A stretch of 64,000 bases of DNA from Agrypnus murinus (GCA_929113105.1 OV816024.1:5476667-5540666); one strand, 5' to 3'; shown: positions 36,032 to 46,857, numbered from the stretch's first letter. Translations and numbers: made by a program. Notes: generated by a model from the sequence alone, not told the origin.

Positions 36032-36271
36032 TTATTTATTTTGATATTTAATGGACAATTGTAACATATGATTTGACAAATTATTCATTCCACAGTATGA
36101 GTTGAGATCATCGCGTAACACTTGCAAATTGTTCAAATATTTTTGTAGCCTATTTCTAAGACAGTTTATTTCCGCCATGGTGTTCTTAATACGACGGTGC
36201 AAACGTTGTTGTCGTTGACGTCTCCGACTGCTGCTGCTGCTGATATGATTGCAGTCGTGTACATACGGCAT
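36032..36271 (-). CDS. Possible alternative frame at end of gene A
   Basis: A 79-codon minus-strand frame overlaps the end of gene A in another phase and reads past its stop. It has RNRLQKYLNNLQVLRDDLN, which could form a coiled coil. The poly(A) signal AATAAA lies at 36040-36035, within its last codons. It might be an alternative C-terminus reached by splicing, or chance. Confidence 0.2.
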   Translation of the reverse strand: MPYVHDCNHISSSSSRRRQRQQRLHRRIKNTMAEINCLRNRLQKYLNNLQVLRDDLNSYCGMNNLSNHMLQLSIKYQNK

Positions 36272-39200
36272 CGATAAACTTTTGCGGATAATGTTTTATT
36301 ATTTCTAATAAAATGAACGAGTTCAATCCACCACCAGTTGCTGCTGTGTTGTCTATTAAACTGGTAGCTGAGTAGTAACCGCATAACAGTTCGGACGTGA
36401 ATAAAATTGAATCGGATGTCGGGAGCGATTTATAGGCATCTTCATGGCGTCTCAGTTGACCTTCTGCTACGTTCTCTATGTTTGCGTGGTAGAAACGCGA
36501 AAAGTCCAGGTGGCGTAACGTTCGAGCATGATGATTGATCAACTGTGCTAAATACAGTATAGACTGAAACTCGTAATCTTTTAAGGTTATAGTCCGCTGT
36601 TTATCATGAATCGCCACCCTGTTGCCGAAAAACTCGTTGTGAATAATCTCGATGTATAAATTCTCACATAGATGGTGTTGCGGCCAATGAATGCCATTTT
36701 AATTTCTTCGATGTGGACTGTATATATTTTGTTGTTTTAAAGAAATAAGAAGTTTGAATAATTTTAGCTTTATTAAACTAACAACTCAACTACTGCTACA
36801 ATGTTAATTATTCGCTTACTACTGCTCTCGCACTCAGTTACAAACAGACAGGGGTGGTAAAACCCTTCTCCTACACTTATACAAAGAAAACCTAACGGTA
36901 AATTTAACAGTTACATTTTCAGAAAAAACATTTGAATGTATTTCGAGGTATATCCAACATTCCGCCCGCCTTGAAAGCATCTACTTTCAATAAAATAAAA
37001 TTAATTTAATATATACATACATAACTACAAGAACAATTATAAAATAACATAATGTAAGACATAAACTTAATTAATAAAATATTGATCAATCAGATAAAAA
37101 AAAAACAAAGGTTTATTCTATAGGTAAAGCACATACACGATTTACTGCACGCTGTATTACACCACTATAAACCTTAATGTCCACCACACGAACAACACCA
37201 TCGGTACCTGGGTGAAGTTGTATTATTCTTCCTAGTTTCCACTTCATTGGAGGAGCATTATCATCCTTTATTAAAACCAATGATCCAATCTTCAACAAGC
37301 GTCCTGATTGTTGCTTCCATTTTGTTCTTACTTGTAATTCAGTAAGAAACTCCTTATGCCATCGCGCCCAATAATGCTGCACCATAGCTTGCAATTGCTG
37401 GTACCTATTTAATCTGCCTTCGGGGATTTCCATCATGTTGTCCTCGGGAAGTGCTGCTAATGACTTGCCAATCAGGAAGTGCCCCGGTGTTAAGGGCGAT
37501 AAGTCTTCAGGATCGGATGATAAGGGGCACAGAGGACGGGAATTCAAAATACATTCTATTTGTATCAATACTGTTCCGAATTCTTCAAACGTCAATGATT
37601 TATTACCTACCACGCGTTTTATATGGTATTTTGTACTTTTAATACCAGCTTCCCAAATCCCTCCGAAACTGGGTGACCTCGCGGGAATAAAATGCCAAAA
37701 TATTCTCTCATTAGCAAGATTATTACTAATATTATTTGTCTCAGCTTCAAGAAATTTATAGATTTTGTGTAATTCATTCTTAGTACCAACAAAATTTAAC
37801 GCATTATCTGAAAATATGTTTTTGGGTTTCCCACGTCTACTAATGAACCTTGATAAAGTTGCCATAAATGCCCTTGTGGTCAACTCTGAAACTAGTTCCA
37901 GGTGCACTGCCTTAGTACACATACATACAAATAAACAAAAATAAGCCTTTATTATTTTAGCTCCTCTAGTTGACCTATCCTTTAACATCAGAGGCCCCCC
38001 AAAATCAACACCAACATTCTCAAAAGGCGCATGATTTTTTACACGGTACTCGGGTAAATTTCCCATTAAATAGATTTCATTTGTTGGCTTTACCTTAAAA
38101 CATGTTATACAATTTTTTACTATGTATCTACAAGCACTGCGCCCTGAAATGGGCCAGTACCTTTCTCGTATTGAATAGAGTAAATTTTGAGCACCACAAT
38201 GCAAAAGCCTCTCGTGCTCTCCCCTTAAAATTAGCTCGGTCAATTTGTTGCCCTTTGGCAAAAGGATTGGGTGTTTTTTATCATATAATTCATTAGAATT
38301 TGTTAATCTACCTCCTACTCTTATTAACTGATCGTGCATAAATGGATTTAATGAAAGAATTTTACTTTTTTTATCAAGCTCACAATTATTTGTTAAATTG
38401 GAATAATCATCCGAAAAACCTTCAATTTGAGCACGTTTTATCAAAATGTTTAATGATTGCTCTAATTCAACTGGAACTAGTGGTCCCAACTGACGTTGGT
38501 GTTTACTTAATCTTGAGTTTTTGATAAATCTCATAATATAGCATAATACACGCTGTGCTCTGATTAATGATGAGTATCGGTTAATTAAATTTAGATTATT
38601 CTCTACAGATATTACAGTGCAAGTGGTTGTGCGTTCTTCGGGAATATCTGTCACTGGAAGTCTGAATTGAGTTGACCATTCTGAACTATCCTTATTAAAC
38701 CATTCCGGGCCATGCCACCACATATCTGAATTTTGAAGAATTACTGGCGTGGTACCTCTAGATATCAGATCAGCAGGGTTCTCACTTGACGTTACGTAAC
38801 CCCATTCATCAATATTTGATAATGATTGTATTTCACTAACCCTGTTAGCTACAAAGGTTTTCCACCTTTTAGGAGCTCCCTTGATCCATGCTAACGCTAC
38901 TGACGAATCAGTCCAGAAATATTTTGCATTAAAATTAATTTCTATTGAATCGGTTACCCTTTTTACTAAATTCGTTAACAATAGGGCCCCGCATAGTTCT
39001 AATCGCGGTAAATTTACTTGTTTTAGCGGAGCAACCCGGGATTTAGCACAAAGAATATTACTACTAATTTTATTAAAATTTGTAATGCATCGAATGTATA
39101 CACAAGCACCATACGCACTTTCAGATGCATCACAAAAACCGTGCAATTCGATAATTACGTAATCCGAAAGTATAGCATGCCTGGGGATTTTTAAATTATT

Positions 39201-42200
39201 TATTACTGGTAAAGTTTCGTTAAATTTTGACCATTTAATGTTTAAGTTACCGTGTACTGCTTCGTCCCATGAAAGCTTTAGTTTCCACAACTCTTGCATT
39301 ATAATTTTTGCAACTATAATTATGGGTCCTAATAATCCTAATGGATCGAAAATCTGACAAATAGTTGATAAGATAGAACGCTTTGTAATTAAGTCTCCCT
39401 TACATAATGAATTGTTTGTACTATACTGAATTACGTCTAGATTTGGGTTCCAAAATATTCCCAAAGTTTTATTTGATTCGTCCTCACCTATGTGTAGCAC
39501 GCTAACTGCTAAATTATTGTTGATCTTAAACTTTCTTAGTATATCTTGATCATTAGATAACCATTTTCTTAATTCAAAACCTGCCTCCGATAATATTTGC
39601 GAGATTTCTTCCTGAATTTGTACAATTTCCACCTCCGTATCTGCCCCCGTTAACAGGTCATCAACATAAAAACTATTTCGTATAATTTTACAAGCAAGTG
39701 GTTTTAATGCCTCATTATTATTTGCTAATTGTATAAGACATCGTACTGCTAAATACGGAGCGGATGCCGTACCATAAGTAACTGTGTTTAATTTGTAACA
39801 TTTTAACTGACTATTAGGATTATCACGCCAAAATAGTTTTTGATATTTACATTGATTTTGATTAATTAGAATTTGCCGATACATTTTAGAAATATCGGCT
39901 GTTACTACAAATTTATATTTTCTAAACCTTAATAAAATTGAAAATATATCCGATTGCAATGTCGGACCACTAAACTGCACATCATTTAATGATAGCCCCG
40001 AATCAGTTTTCGCGGAAGCGTCGAACACAACTCGACATTTGGTAGTGATACTGGTGTCTTTAATGACCGCGTGATGTGGCATGTAATACCCTGAATCTAA
40101 ATCGCAATCAAGATCAAGTTGTACTTCGGTCATATGATTTAACCTTTCATACTCGGTCATGAATTCGATATATTCTGCCCTTAAATCGGGATTTTTAATT
40201 AATTTTTTTTCTAATGCGTAAAACCTTTTCTGTGCTATTTCACGCGAATTTCCCAGATCCTTTAATGACTCCTTGAATGGAATGTCAACAACGAATCTAC
40301 CGTTATTATCGCGGATTGTAGTTTTGCTGAAATGTGTTTCACAGTATTTGTCTGAAATTGATAATAAAGAATGTTTTTGACTGACTTCTTCTAATTGCCA
40401 AAATTGCATAATTTTGTCGTCAATGCTGCAATCAACGTTCAAACAAGTGATTGAGGTGTGACAATTTGAACTAAAACTTAGGTTCCCTGCAATAATCCAA
40501 CCTAATTGACTATTTTGTAATATGGGTAGATTTTTACCAAGTCGCTGTTGGCCACTCGTTATTATTGACCAAAATACATTCGAGCCTAGTAACATATCAA
40601 TTTCATTTGAAATATGAAAGGTTGGATCTGCTAATTTAATTTTATTTGAAATGTTAATAATTTTTTCATTAAACGTTACCGATGGCAGTTTATCAGTAAT
40701 TTTAGGAATGACCAAGCAGTTAATAATGATATTAAAGTTACTGTGACATGACCTTATCGATGCGTCAACTTGATTATTTATATTTGCAATGGTTTCACCA
40801 ACGCCCTTTACAAAATGGTTAATTTGTGTAGCCCTTAAATTTAATTTTTTACTTAAATTCTCCGTAATAAAATTACTTTGTGAACCGCTGTCTAACAAAG
40901 CACGGCATTTAATAAATTCATTATTACTATTCCTAATCTTAATAATAGCTGTTGATAACAAAACTTGGGATACACTAGTTATTGACGTGGGAATTGAATT
41001 GTTTTCTAAAACATGACCACTTACTGATTCATTTTGGACGGTGATTGTTTGTGGAATTTTCTGAGAACCTGAGTTTGGTTCAACCGAGCTACCTGCCGAC
41101 GGTTGGGTATTTTCCGGCTTAACAAATTGGCTAGCATTGCTAAATACTTCCAGATGCAGTAATGAATTGTGTGGTTTATTACACTTTAAGCATCTCTTAG
41201 CGTCACATTTCCAAGAAGGATGAGTCGGACGCATACAATTTAAACAGAGTTTAAGCTGTTTAACAATTGAAATCCTTTCTTCTACCGACGAGTTCAAAAA
41301 TGAAGAACATCTGTATAACGGATGATTTTGCTTGCAGTGATAACAAAGGGGTTTACTAGAACTGGCGACAAGGGTGTTTGAAAAGCTCTTTCTCTGAATT
41401 TGAGGAACCTGCAATTTTTGTTTTTCGAACTTACTTATTGCTAATTTTTCTAAGATTGCACATTTTGATTTTAAAAACGTATTTAAATCCGACATTTTCG
41501 GCAAATCTTCCTCATATTTGAATGATTCCCAATCTCGTCGGGTGATACTATCTAACTTAATAGTTATTATATAAATAATCAAACGATCCCAGGTGTCGGT
41601 TTTTTCCCCAAGTGTTTTTAAAGAACGTAAATGTTTACTTATAGTGTCAAATAATCTTCTAAGATCTGTATGAGATTCCTTATTAATACATGGATAATCT
41701 AAAATAGCTTTTATGTGGTTATGAATCATTAAACCTTTATTTTCATACCTATCAATTAATAACTGCCACGCATTTTTGTAATTTGCAGCTGATACTTCAA
41801 TTGATTTTAATACTCCCGCAGCTTCTTGTTCTAGCGAGGAGCGTAAATAATAAAACTTTTGAATATCGGACAATGTCTCGTTATTGTCCACAAGGGCAAT
41901 GAATGAATCTCTGTATTCTAACCAATTAGAATAATTACCATCAAATGTAATTAATTTTATTGTAGGAAGTTTTATAAAGTTATTAGAAATTGGCCTATTA
42001 CTACTATTAATATTACCATCACTGTGAACTAAACTTGAAGCTGAGTCTTTGCTAAGTTGAAAATTATTACAACAATCTTTAGCACTACAGGTTATTTCAA
42101 AAAATGAATTTTCAAATTCTTCTCGCTCAGTTTCGTCAGTGTCGGAGGGACTTGCAATTTCTATTTCTGTTTGAATTTCATTGAATTCTTCCCAAACTAA

Positions 42201-43612
42201 TTCAACTTTCCGTAATCTATCGCTTAATTGACCGATAATCTTATTGTCTAAAAATTCTGTATTAATTTTTTCAAAATAACTCTGAAAACGGGTTAATTTT
42301 CCTTTTATGATACCCCGCTTTGTTCTTAAATGAGCAACTTTATCTTTGTCGGTCATTGTAACAGATTGACACAAATAGAATAGAAAAGTGAATTTTAAAT
42401 AAGGTAACTTACTGGAAATCAGGATACGCAGGAGTTGATCTCGTTTCCTCTTGACTGTGACCGCTGGTGCTGATGTGGACTGAAGGACTTACTTCCTTGC
42501 CAAGCACGTGGATTCCACGATCGGCCTTTTCAAACTTCTTTTTTCTTAATTTTTATTCAAATCGGGTCGATGGACCAATGTTGCGGCCAATGAATGCCAT
42601 TTTAATTTCTTCGATGTGGACTGTATATATTTTGTTGTTTTAAAGAAATAAGAAGTTTGAATAATTTTAGCTTTATTAAACTAACAACTCAACTACTGCT
42701 ACAATGTTAATTATTCGCTTACTACTGCTCTCGCACTCAGTTACAAACAGACAGGGGTGGTAAAACCCTTCTCCTACACTTATACAAAGAAAACCTAACG
42801 GTAAATTTAACAGTTACATTTTCAGAAAAAACATTTGAATGTATTTCGAGGTATATCCAACAGATGGAATTTCAAATGTTTATCGCTATGTGTTTTGTTG
42901 CTGTTGTCGGGGTCGTCGTCGTTGCAGCAGCAGCAACCATAAAATAAATTTTTAAACATTGCCTCGACTCGTATATCATACAGCTCGAACCAGTCCCGTT
43001 CCGACAACACCAATTCACCATACTCACATATGCTATTCACGCACTCGAGCTTCACTACCACGGCAAATTCTCCCTGGTCGTCGTCGGGCGGAATAAGTCC
43101 TACTTGAATGTTGTGTATATGATCGTAGTTTTCTTTTTCCCCGGGAGGTCTCGTAACATACAGCGGATACTGGACAGCCCCGAGCAGTTGAACATGTACT
43201 TCACGTTTAGCTGCTGCTGCTGCTGCTACCGGTGTATCTATGATGGTAAAGTTTGCTGATGCTGCTACAGCGTCATCCGCGTAGTATGGAGACTGCTGCT
43301 GCTGCTGGGTCAGGAACGCTAAAACAATAATAATACAATAATCGATTAATATAAGCATAAACACGCAAAAGTCTTAAACATCTTACCTGTTTCTTCGTCT
43401 TCATTGTTCCACGCTTGACCGTCGTTGTAGGTACTTGCTGTTGATGATGATGCATGATCTGCAACATCCGAACCTTCTTCATCTAAAGAAGTAACAAAAT
43501 AGACACAAATTAGCATATAAACTTGAAGTTTTATAAATAATAACTTACCTATTTCCAGAGGCTCGCTCTCACAGTTATCATAACAATAATAATTAGGACT
43601 ACTAGCCATCAT
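36186..43612 (-). CDS. Gene A of Y: 366-residue protein, cut by BEL element
   Basis: Three exons, minus strand: 43612-43549, 43482-43387 and 43318 to the stop at 36186, with GTAAG donors and TTTAG/TTTTAG acceptors. Exon 3 is interrupted by the BEL element (36676-42862, duplication GATGG). Without it the exons total 1101 nt, in frame. A TATATAAA box lies at 43684-43677 and AATAAA at 36040-36035. The protein starts MMASSPNYYCYDNCE, has acidic and poly-Gln/poly-Ala runs, then two beta-rich segments (FAVVVKLECVNSI...LVLSERDW and RVAIHDKQRTITLKDYEF), a helical middle (ILYLAQLINHHARTLRHLD) and a Gln/Ser/Thr tail. The repeated strand-then-acidic-helix look faintly recalls PC4-type ssDNA-binding folds; that is a guess. 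Family unknown. Confidence 0.75.
36676..36959 (-). repeat. BEL 3' LTR
   Basis: 284 bp, TG...CA ends, appears identical to the copy at 42579-42862. Confidence 0.95.
37113..42374 (-). CDS. BEL/Pao gag-pol polyprotein, 1753 residues
   Basis: Full-length, no stop. In order: gag core of the DUF1759 type (ITFDGNYSNWLEYRDSF near 140, IHNHIKAILDYP); zinc knuckles (CYHCKQNHPLYRC, CLNCMRPTHPSWKC, CLKCNKPHNSLLH, about 345-405); aspartic protease (ALLDSGSQSNFI, about 490); RT with VVFDASAKT, LRFRKYKFVVTADISKMYRQ region and catalytic YVDDLLTG (about 900); RNase H-like domain (HGFCDASESAYGACV, YFWTDSSVALAWI); integrase with an H2C2 zinc region (HERLLHCGAQNLL, CITCFKVKP) and DDE core (VGVDFGGPL, FSDNALNFVG, GGIWEAGIKS); and a C-terminal DUF5641-type tail (WARWHKEFLTELQ, LGRIIQLHPG). 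All catalytic residues that I can check are present, so it may be active. Confidence 0.95.
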   Translation of the reverse strand: MCQSVTMTDKDKVAHLRTKRGIIKGKLTRFQSYFEKINTEFLDNKIIGQLSDRLRKVELVWEEFNEIQTEIEIASPSDTDETEREEFENSFFEITCSAKDCCNNFQLSKDSASSLVHSDGNINSSNRPISNNFIKLPTIKLITFDGNYSNWLEYRDSFIALVDNNETLSDIQKFYYLRSSLEQEAAGVLKSIEVSAANYKNAWQLLIDRYENKGLMIHNHIKAILDYPCINKESHTDLRRLFDTISKHLRSLKTLGEKTDTWDRLIIYIITIKLDSITRRDWESFKYEEDLPKMSDLNTFLKSKCAILEKLAISKFEKQKLQVPQIQRKSFSNTLVASSSKPLCYHCKQNHPLYRCSSFLNSSVEERISIVKQLKLCLNCMRPTHPSWKCDAKRCLKCNKPHNSLLHLEVFSNASQFVKPENTQPSAGSSVEPNSGSQKIPQTITVQNESVSGHVLENNSIPTSITSVSQVLLSTAIIKIRNSNNEFIKCRALLDSGSQSNFITENLSKKLNLRATQINHFVKGVGETIANINNQVDASIRSCHSNFNIIINCLVIPKITDKLPSVTFNEKIINISNKIKLADPTFHISNEIDMLLGSNVFWSIITSGQQRLGKNLPILQNSQLGWIIAGNLSFSSNCHTSITCLNVDCSIDDKIMQFWQLEEVSQKHSLLSISDKYCETHFSKTTIRDNNGRFVVDIPFKESLKDLGNSREIAQKRFYALEKKLIKNPDLRAEYIEFMTEYERLNHMTEVQLDLDCDLDSGYYMPHHAVIKDTSITTKCRVVFDASAKTDSGLSLNDVQFSGPTLQSDIFSILLRFRKYKFVVTADISKMYRQILINQNQCKYQKLFWRDNPNSQLKCYKLNTVTYGTASAPYLAVRCLIQLANNNEALKPLACKIIRNSFYVDDLLTGADTEVEIVQIQEEISQILSEAGFELRKWLSNDQDILRKFKINNNLAVSVLHIGEDESNKTLGIFWNPNLDVIQYSTNNSLCKGDLITKRSILSTICQIFDPLGLLGPIIIVAKIIMQELWKLKLSWDEAVHGNLNIKWSKFNETLPVINNLKIPRHAILSDYVIIELHGFCDASESAYGACVYIRCITNFNKISSNILCAKSRVAPLKQVNLPRLELCGALLLTNLVKRVTDSIEINFNAKYFWTDSSVALAWIKGAPKRWKTFVANRVSEIQSLSNIDEWGYVTSSENPADLISRGTTPVILQNSDMWWHGPEWFNKDSSEWSTQFRLPVTDIPEERTTTCTVISVENNLNLINRYSSLIRAQRVLCYIMRFIKNSRLSKHQRQLGPLVPVELEQSLNILIKRAQIEGFSDDYSNLTNNCELDKKSKILSLNPFMHDQLIRVGGRLTNSNELYDKKHPILLPKGNKLTELILRGEHERLLHCGAQNLLYSIRERYWPISGRSACRYIVKNCITCFKVKPTNEIYLMGNLPEYRVKNHAPFENVGVDFGGPLMLKDRSTRGAKIIKAYFCLFVCMCTKAVHLELVSELTTRAFMATLSRFISRRGKPKNIFSDNALNFVGTKNELHKIYKFLEAETNNISNNLANERIFWHFIPARSPSFGGIWEAGIKSTKYHIKRVVGNKSLTFEEFGTVLIQIECILNSRPLCPLSSDPEDLSPLTPGHFLIGKSLAALPEDNMMEIPEGRLNRYQQLQAMVQHYWARWHKEFLTELQVRTKWKQQSGRLLKIGSLVLIKDDNAPPMKWKLGRIIQLHPGTDGVVRVVDIKVYSGVIQRAVNRVCALPIE
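42579..42862 (-). repeat. BEL 5' LTR
   Basis: 284 bp. Contains the promoter-side sequences for the minus-strand polyprotein. Its outer edge meets the GATGG duplication inside gene A exon 3. Confidence 0.95.
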
Positions 43613-43676
43613 CGTAATTGCTGCTGCTGCTGTTGCACACGTACTGTCTACTGCTACACGCTAACAACTGTCGACT

Positions 43677-43687
43677 TTATATAGTCA
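43677..43687 (-). promoter_or_regulatory. TATA box of gene A
   Basis: GACTATATAAAG on the minus strand, 65 bp before the ATG at 43612. The same ACTATATAAA core occurs before gene B and in the orphan promoter. Confidence 0.65.
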
Positions 43688-43699
43688 CCTATACTTACC

Positions 43700-44080
43700 T
43701 AGATCCAGCGCATGCTCAGTAACACGCATACGGTAAACAAGCAGTCATCGCTGGCAGACAAGTTTCATCCTGTCGCTGACACGTCATCATCATCACAGGC
43801 AGGGGTGTAGGTAATTACCTCATTCTCTCTCTCTCAGTTATAGCTATCACTTTTCATGCCATGGTACAGCTGGGTGAGAATAGTAATAATACACGCATAT
43901 AGAACATTATGCAGAGTCATCGATTCTAAACATATTTAAATTAATCAATCGCTTTATGAAATCCATAGAGAATTATGCAATCTTATTAAATAAGTCTAGA
44001 AACAGACATACCAGAACGTTTACTGAGGCAGAGAGAGAGAGAGAGAGAGGTTGAGAAATAAGAAGATTTTATAGAATGTA
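43700..44080. other. Spacer between genes A and B of Y
   Basis: No ORF. Contains a CTCTCTCTCTC run (43826) and a short GA run (44029-44050). Gene B's poly(A) signal lies at the right edge. Confidence 0.5.
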
Positions 44081-44169
44081 TTTCGTTTATTTTATCATCT
44101 TATCAAAAATATTACATATAAATACTATTACAATACGGCTATAGTACATAGTACAAATTAAATATTTAC

Positions 44170-45240
44170 TTATTCTATGATTTTTCTCGCTTTAAGCTCT
44201 GTGATGACTGAAATTATTTCGTTGTCGTTTTCGAGACTGTTGCTATGAGCCTTCTTTACGGCGTACAACAATTGTAGTCGATCCACTAGTTGATCAGGTG
44301 TACTCTGACGTATCCAATCCGGTTTCATCATCTTGTTTAACTTTTTGGGAAGACTAACCTCAAAGTCTATTATTCTGTATAAATTTGGTCTGATTACATT
44401 TTCGTATTTCCAATGTTTAACGCTTATTAGTCGACCGTTGCGTCTATAGTCTTTCTTATGAGCATTAGTAAGTGAGATTATTTTCATATAGTTGTCGATA
44501 TCTTCCTCTGTTGGACTAGGAGGGCTTATTCGTTTAAGCGTTAGTAAAGTAAACAGACCGGGTGTTCCATTGAAAAGTTTGTTTTTAATTAAAATATCTT
44601 TTCCTTGAAACTGTACTCGTGAACAAGCAAACCGCCACTTATCGATGTCATTATATAGACCGTACCTAGTTTTATCTACGTTTTTGTTTTCTCCGCTAGC
44701 TAGTAATGCTCTATAATAGTTAGAGAATTCCTGATAAATCCTTAAGTCGGAATCGCATTCTTCTTCTTCTTCCTCAGCATTATCATCATCATCATCATCA
44801 TCTTCAACAGATGTAACTGAAGATGCCTGTTCAAGTTTCGGTGAGAGATAAACGGTCCCCGGTCGAGGTTCAGTTTTATCACTGTGAAAGTAGGCTAATT
44901 TATTTCGTATAGCATTACGAGCGTTTATTATTTCATCATCATCATCATCGAGCCTTATTTCTTTATTTGTGTCATGGGGTTCGTTGGTATGCATACGTTT
45001 CAGACCCTGGTCTTTAATTATTACATCATTTCTAGGCTTTGTCTTATTATCATTATTATTATTCGCACCTATGGTGGTACAATGGATTGTCTTCAAGTGC
45101 CTTTTATAACTACTATTACGTGAAAAAGATTTGAAACATTTAGTACATGGGACTTTGTGTCCATGGTGTATATTCATATGGCTTGCATACCCGGAGCGTC
45201 GAATGTTCAGACCGCATACATCAAACAAGCGTCGTTCCAT
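44170..45240 (-). CDS. Gene B of Y: C2H2 zinc finger with DUF8207-like domain
   Basis: Single exon, 356 residues. The N-terminus holds a degenerate finger (FDVCGLNIRRSGYASHMNIHH; the first Cys is missing) and a canonical one (CTKCFKSFSRNSSYKRHLKT then IH). A low-complexity acidic run (EDDDDDDDNAEEEEEE) sits near residue 150. From about 195, TRYGLYNDIDKWRFACSRV, LIKNKLFNGTPGLFTLLT, then DNYMKIISLTNAHKKDYR match the pattern YGxxxDxDKWxxG...I.I....Y.GTPGLWELLT...Y.eIL..TNA known to me as DUF8207. Usually Trp follows GTPGL; here it is Phe. Start chosen because a TATATAAA lies 35 bp upstream. Likely a DNA-binding protein of the element. Confidence 0.8.
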   Translation of the reverse strand: MERRLFDVCGLNIRRSGYASHMNIHHGHKVPCTKCFKSFSRNSSYKRHLKTIHCTTIGANNNNDNKTKPRNDVIIKDQGLKRMHTNEPHDTNKEIRLDDDDDEIINARNAIRNKLAYFHSDKTEPRPGTVYLSPKLEQASSVTSVEDDDDDDDNAEEEEEECDSDLRIYQEFSNYYRALLASGENKNVDKTRYGLYNDIDKWRFACSRVQFQGKDILIKNKLFNGTPGLFTLLTLKRISPPSPTEEDIDNYMKIISLTNAHKKDYRRNGRLISVKHWKYENVIRPNLYRIIDFEVSLPKKLNKMMKPDWIRQSTPDQLVDRLQLLYAVKKAHSNSLENDNEIISVITELKARKIIE

Positions 45241-45274
45241 AACGTCTAATGAATAATCAGGAACAAAGTTCCTG

Positions 45275-45285
45275 TTTATATAGTC
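45275..45285 (-). promoter_or_regulatory. TATA box of gene B
   Basis: GGACTATATAAACAGG on the minus strand with TATATAAA at 45282-45275, 35 bp before the start codon, leaving almost no 5' untranslated region. Confidence 0.65.
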
Positions 45286-45295
45286 CAGTTACATG

Positions 45296-46625
45296 TACAT
45301 ACACGTGCAATTTCAAACAGATACACGCACAGACGTACATTATAAGTATATACACGCGCAATTTGAACTATATACACGCACAGACGTACATAATAAAGCA
45401 TAAACACGCGCAATTTCAATCAGATACACGCACAGACGTACATTAAAAAGTATATACACGCACAGATGTACATAATAAAGCATAAACACGAGCAATTTCA
45501 AACAGATATACGCACAGACGTACATTATAAGTATATACACGCGTAATTTGAACTATATACACGCACAGACGTACATAATAAAGCATAAACACACGCAATT
45601 TCAATCAGATACACGCACAGACGTACATTAAAAGTATATACACGCACAGATGTACATAATAAAGCATAAACACGAGCAATTTCAAACAGATACACGCACA
45701 GACGTACATTATAAGTATATACAAGCGCTATTTGAACTATATACATGCACAGACGTACATAATAAAGCATAAACATATGCAATTTCAAACAGATACACGC
45801 ACAGACGTACATAATAAAGCATAAACACGCGCAATTTCAATCAGATACACGCACAGACGTACATTAAAAAGTATATACACGCACAGATGTACATAATAAA
45901 GCATAAAAACGAGCAATTTCAAACAGATATACGCACAGACGTACATTATAAGTATATACACGCGTAATTTGAACTATATACACGCACAGACGTACATAAT
46001 AAAGCATAAACACACGCAATTTCAATCAGATACACGCACAGACGTACATTAAAAGTATATACACGCACAGATGTACATAATAAAGCATAAACACGAGCAA
46101 TTTCAAACAGATACACGCACAGACGTACATTATAAGTATATACAAGCGCTATTTGAACTATATACATGCACAGACGTACATAATAAAGCATAAACATATG
46201 CAATTTCAAACAGATACACGCACAGACGTACATAATAAAGCATAAACACGCGCAATTTCAATCAGATATACGCACAGACGTACATTAAAAAGTATATACA
46301 CGCACAGATGTACATAATAAAGCATAAACACGAGCAATTTCAATCAGATACACGCACAGACGTACATTATAAGTATATACACACGCAATTTGAACTATAT
46401 ACACGCACAGACGTACATAATAAAGCATAAACACGCGCAATTTCAATCAGATACACACACAGACGTACATTAAAAAGTATATACACGCACAGATGTACAT
46501 AATAAAGCATAAACACGAGCAATTTCAAACAGATACACGCACAGACGCACATTATAAGTATATACACGCTCAATTTGAACTATATACACGCACAGACGTA
46601 CATAATAAAGCATAAACACAAGCAA
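45296..46625. repeat. Tandem array with 421-bp higher-order period
   Basis: Built from a unit of about 55 bp (ACACGCACAGACGTACAT, AATAAAGCATAAACACG, CAATTTCAA) that alternates in several variants. Two identical 95-codon frames at 45525-45812 and 45946-46233 show a 421-bp higher-order period. The 45430-45860 and 45850-46280 blocks differ by a few bases only. Frames across it are artefacts. It fills the gap between the promoters of gene B and the end of gene C. Confidence 0.95.
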
Positions 46626-46857
46626 TTTCATCATATTAAAAATATATCTAAATTGTACCTATATACTCTGTAGACAGTTAAATAAACCATGCATATATAT
46701 GCCAAATTATATTGTTTCATTCAAGAATGATCTCTCCTACAGTTCACTTTACAGCGAGGGTAAATCAAAAGTGAGGTTATGTCAATAATAATAATATGGT
46801 TCATGGTAGAACGTAGAAGCAGGATGAGTATTAAGAGATATTTACACCTCTATCAAC

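Larger units (their letters stand above)
36676..42862 (-). mobile_element. BEL/Pao LTR retrotransposon, intact
   Basis: Two 284-bp LTRs (36676-36959 and 42579-42862) start TGTTGCGGCC and end ATATCCAACA, and I found no difference between them. The 5-bp duplication GATGG flanks (36671-36675, 42863-42867). On the minus strand the 5' LTR is followed by a primer-binding site starting TGGTCCATCGACCC, and a purine-rich tract (GGCGGGCGGAA) precedes the 3' LTR. A single open polyprotein fills the interior. The insertion is recent. Confidence 0.95.

Noticed and set aside
45340..46573. Several 66-95 codon minus-strand frames rich in Tyr, Leu and Val
   Set aside because: They are the 55-bp tandem repeat read in a frame that happens to lack stops.
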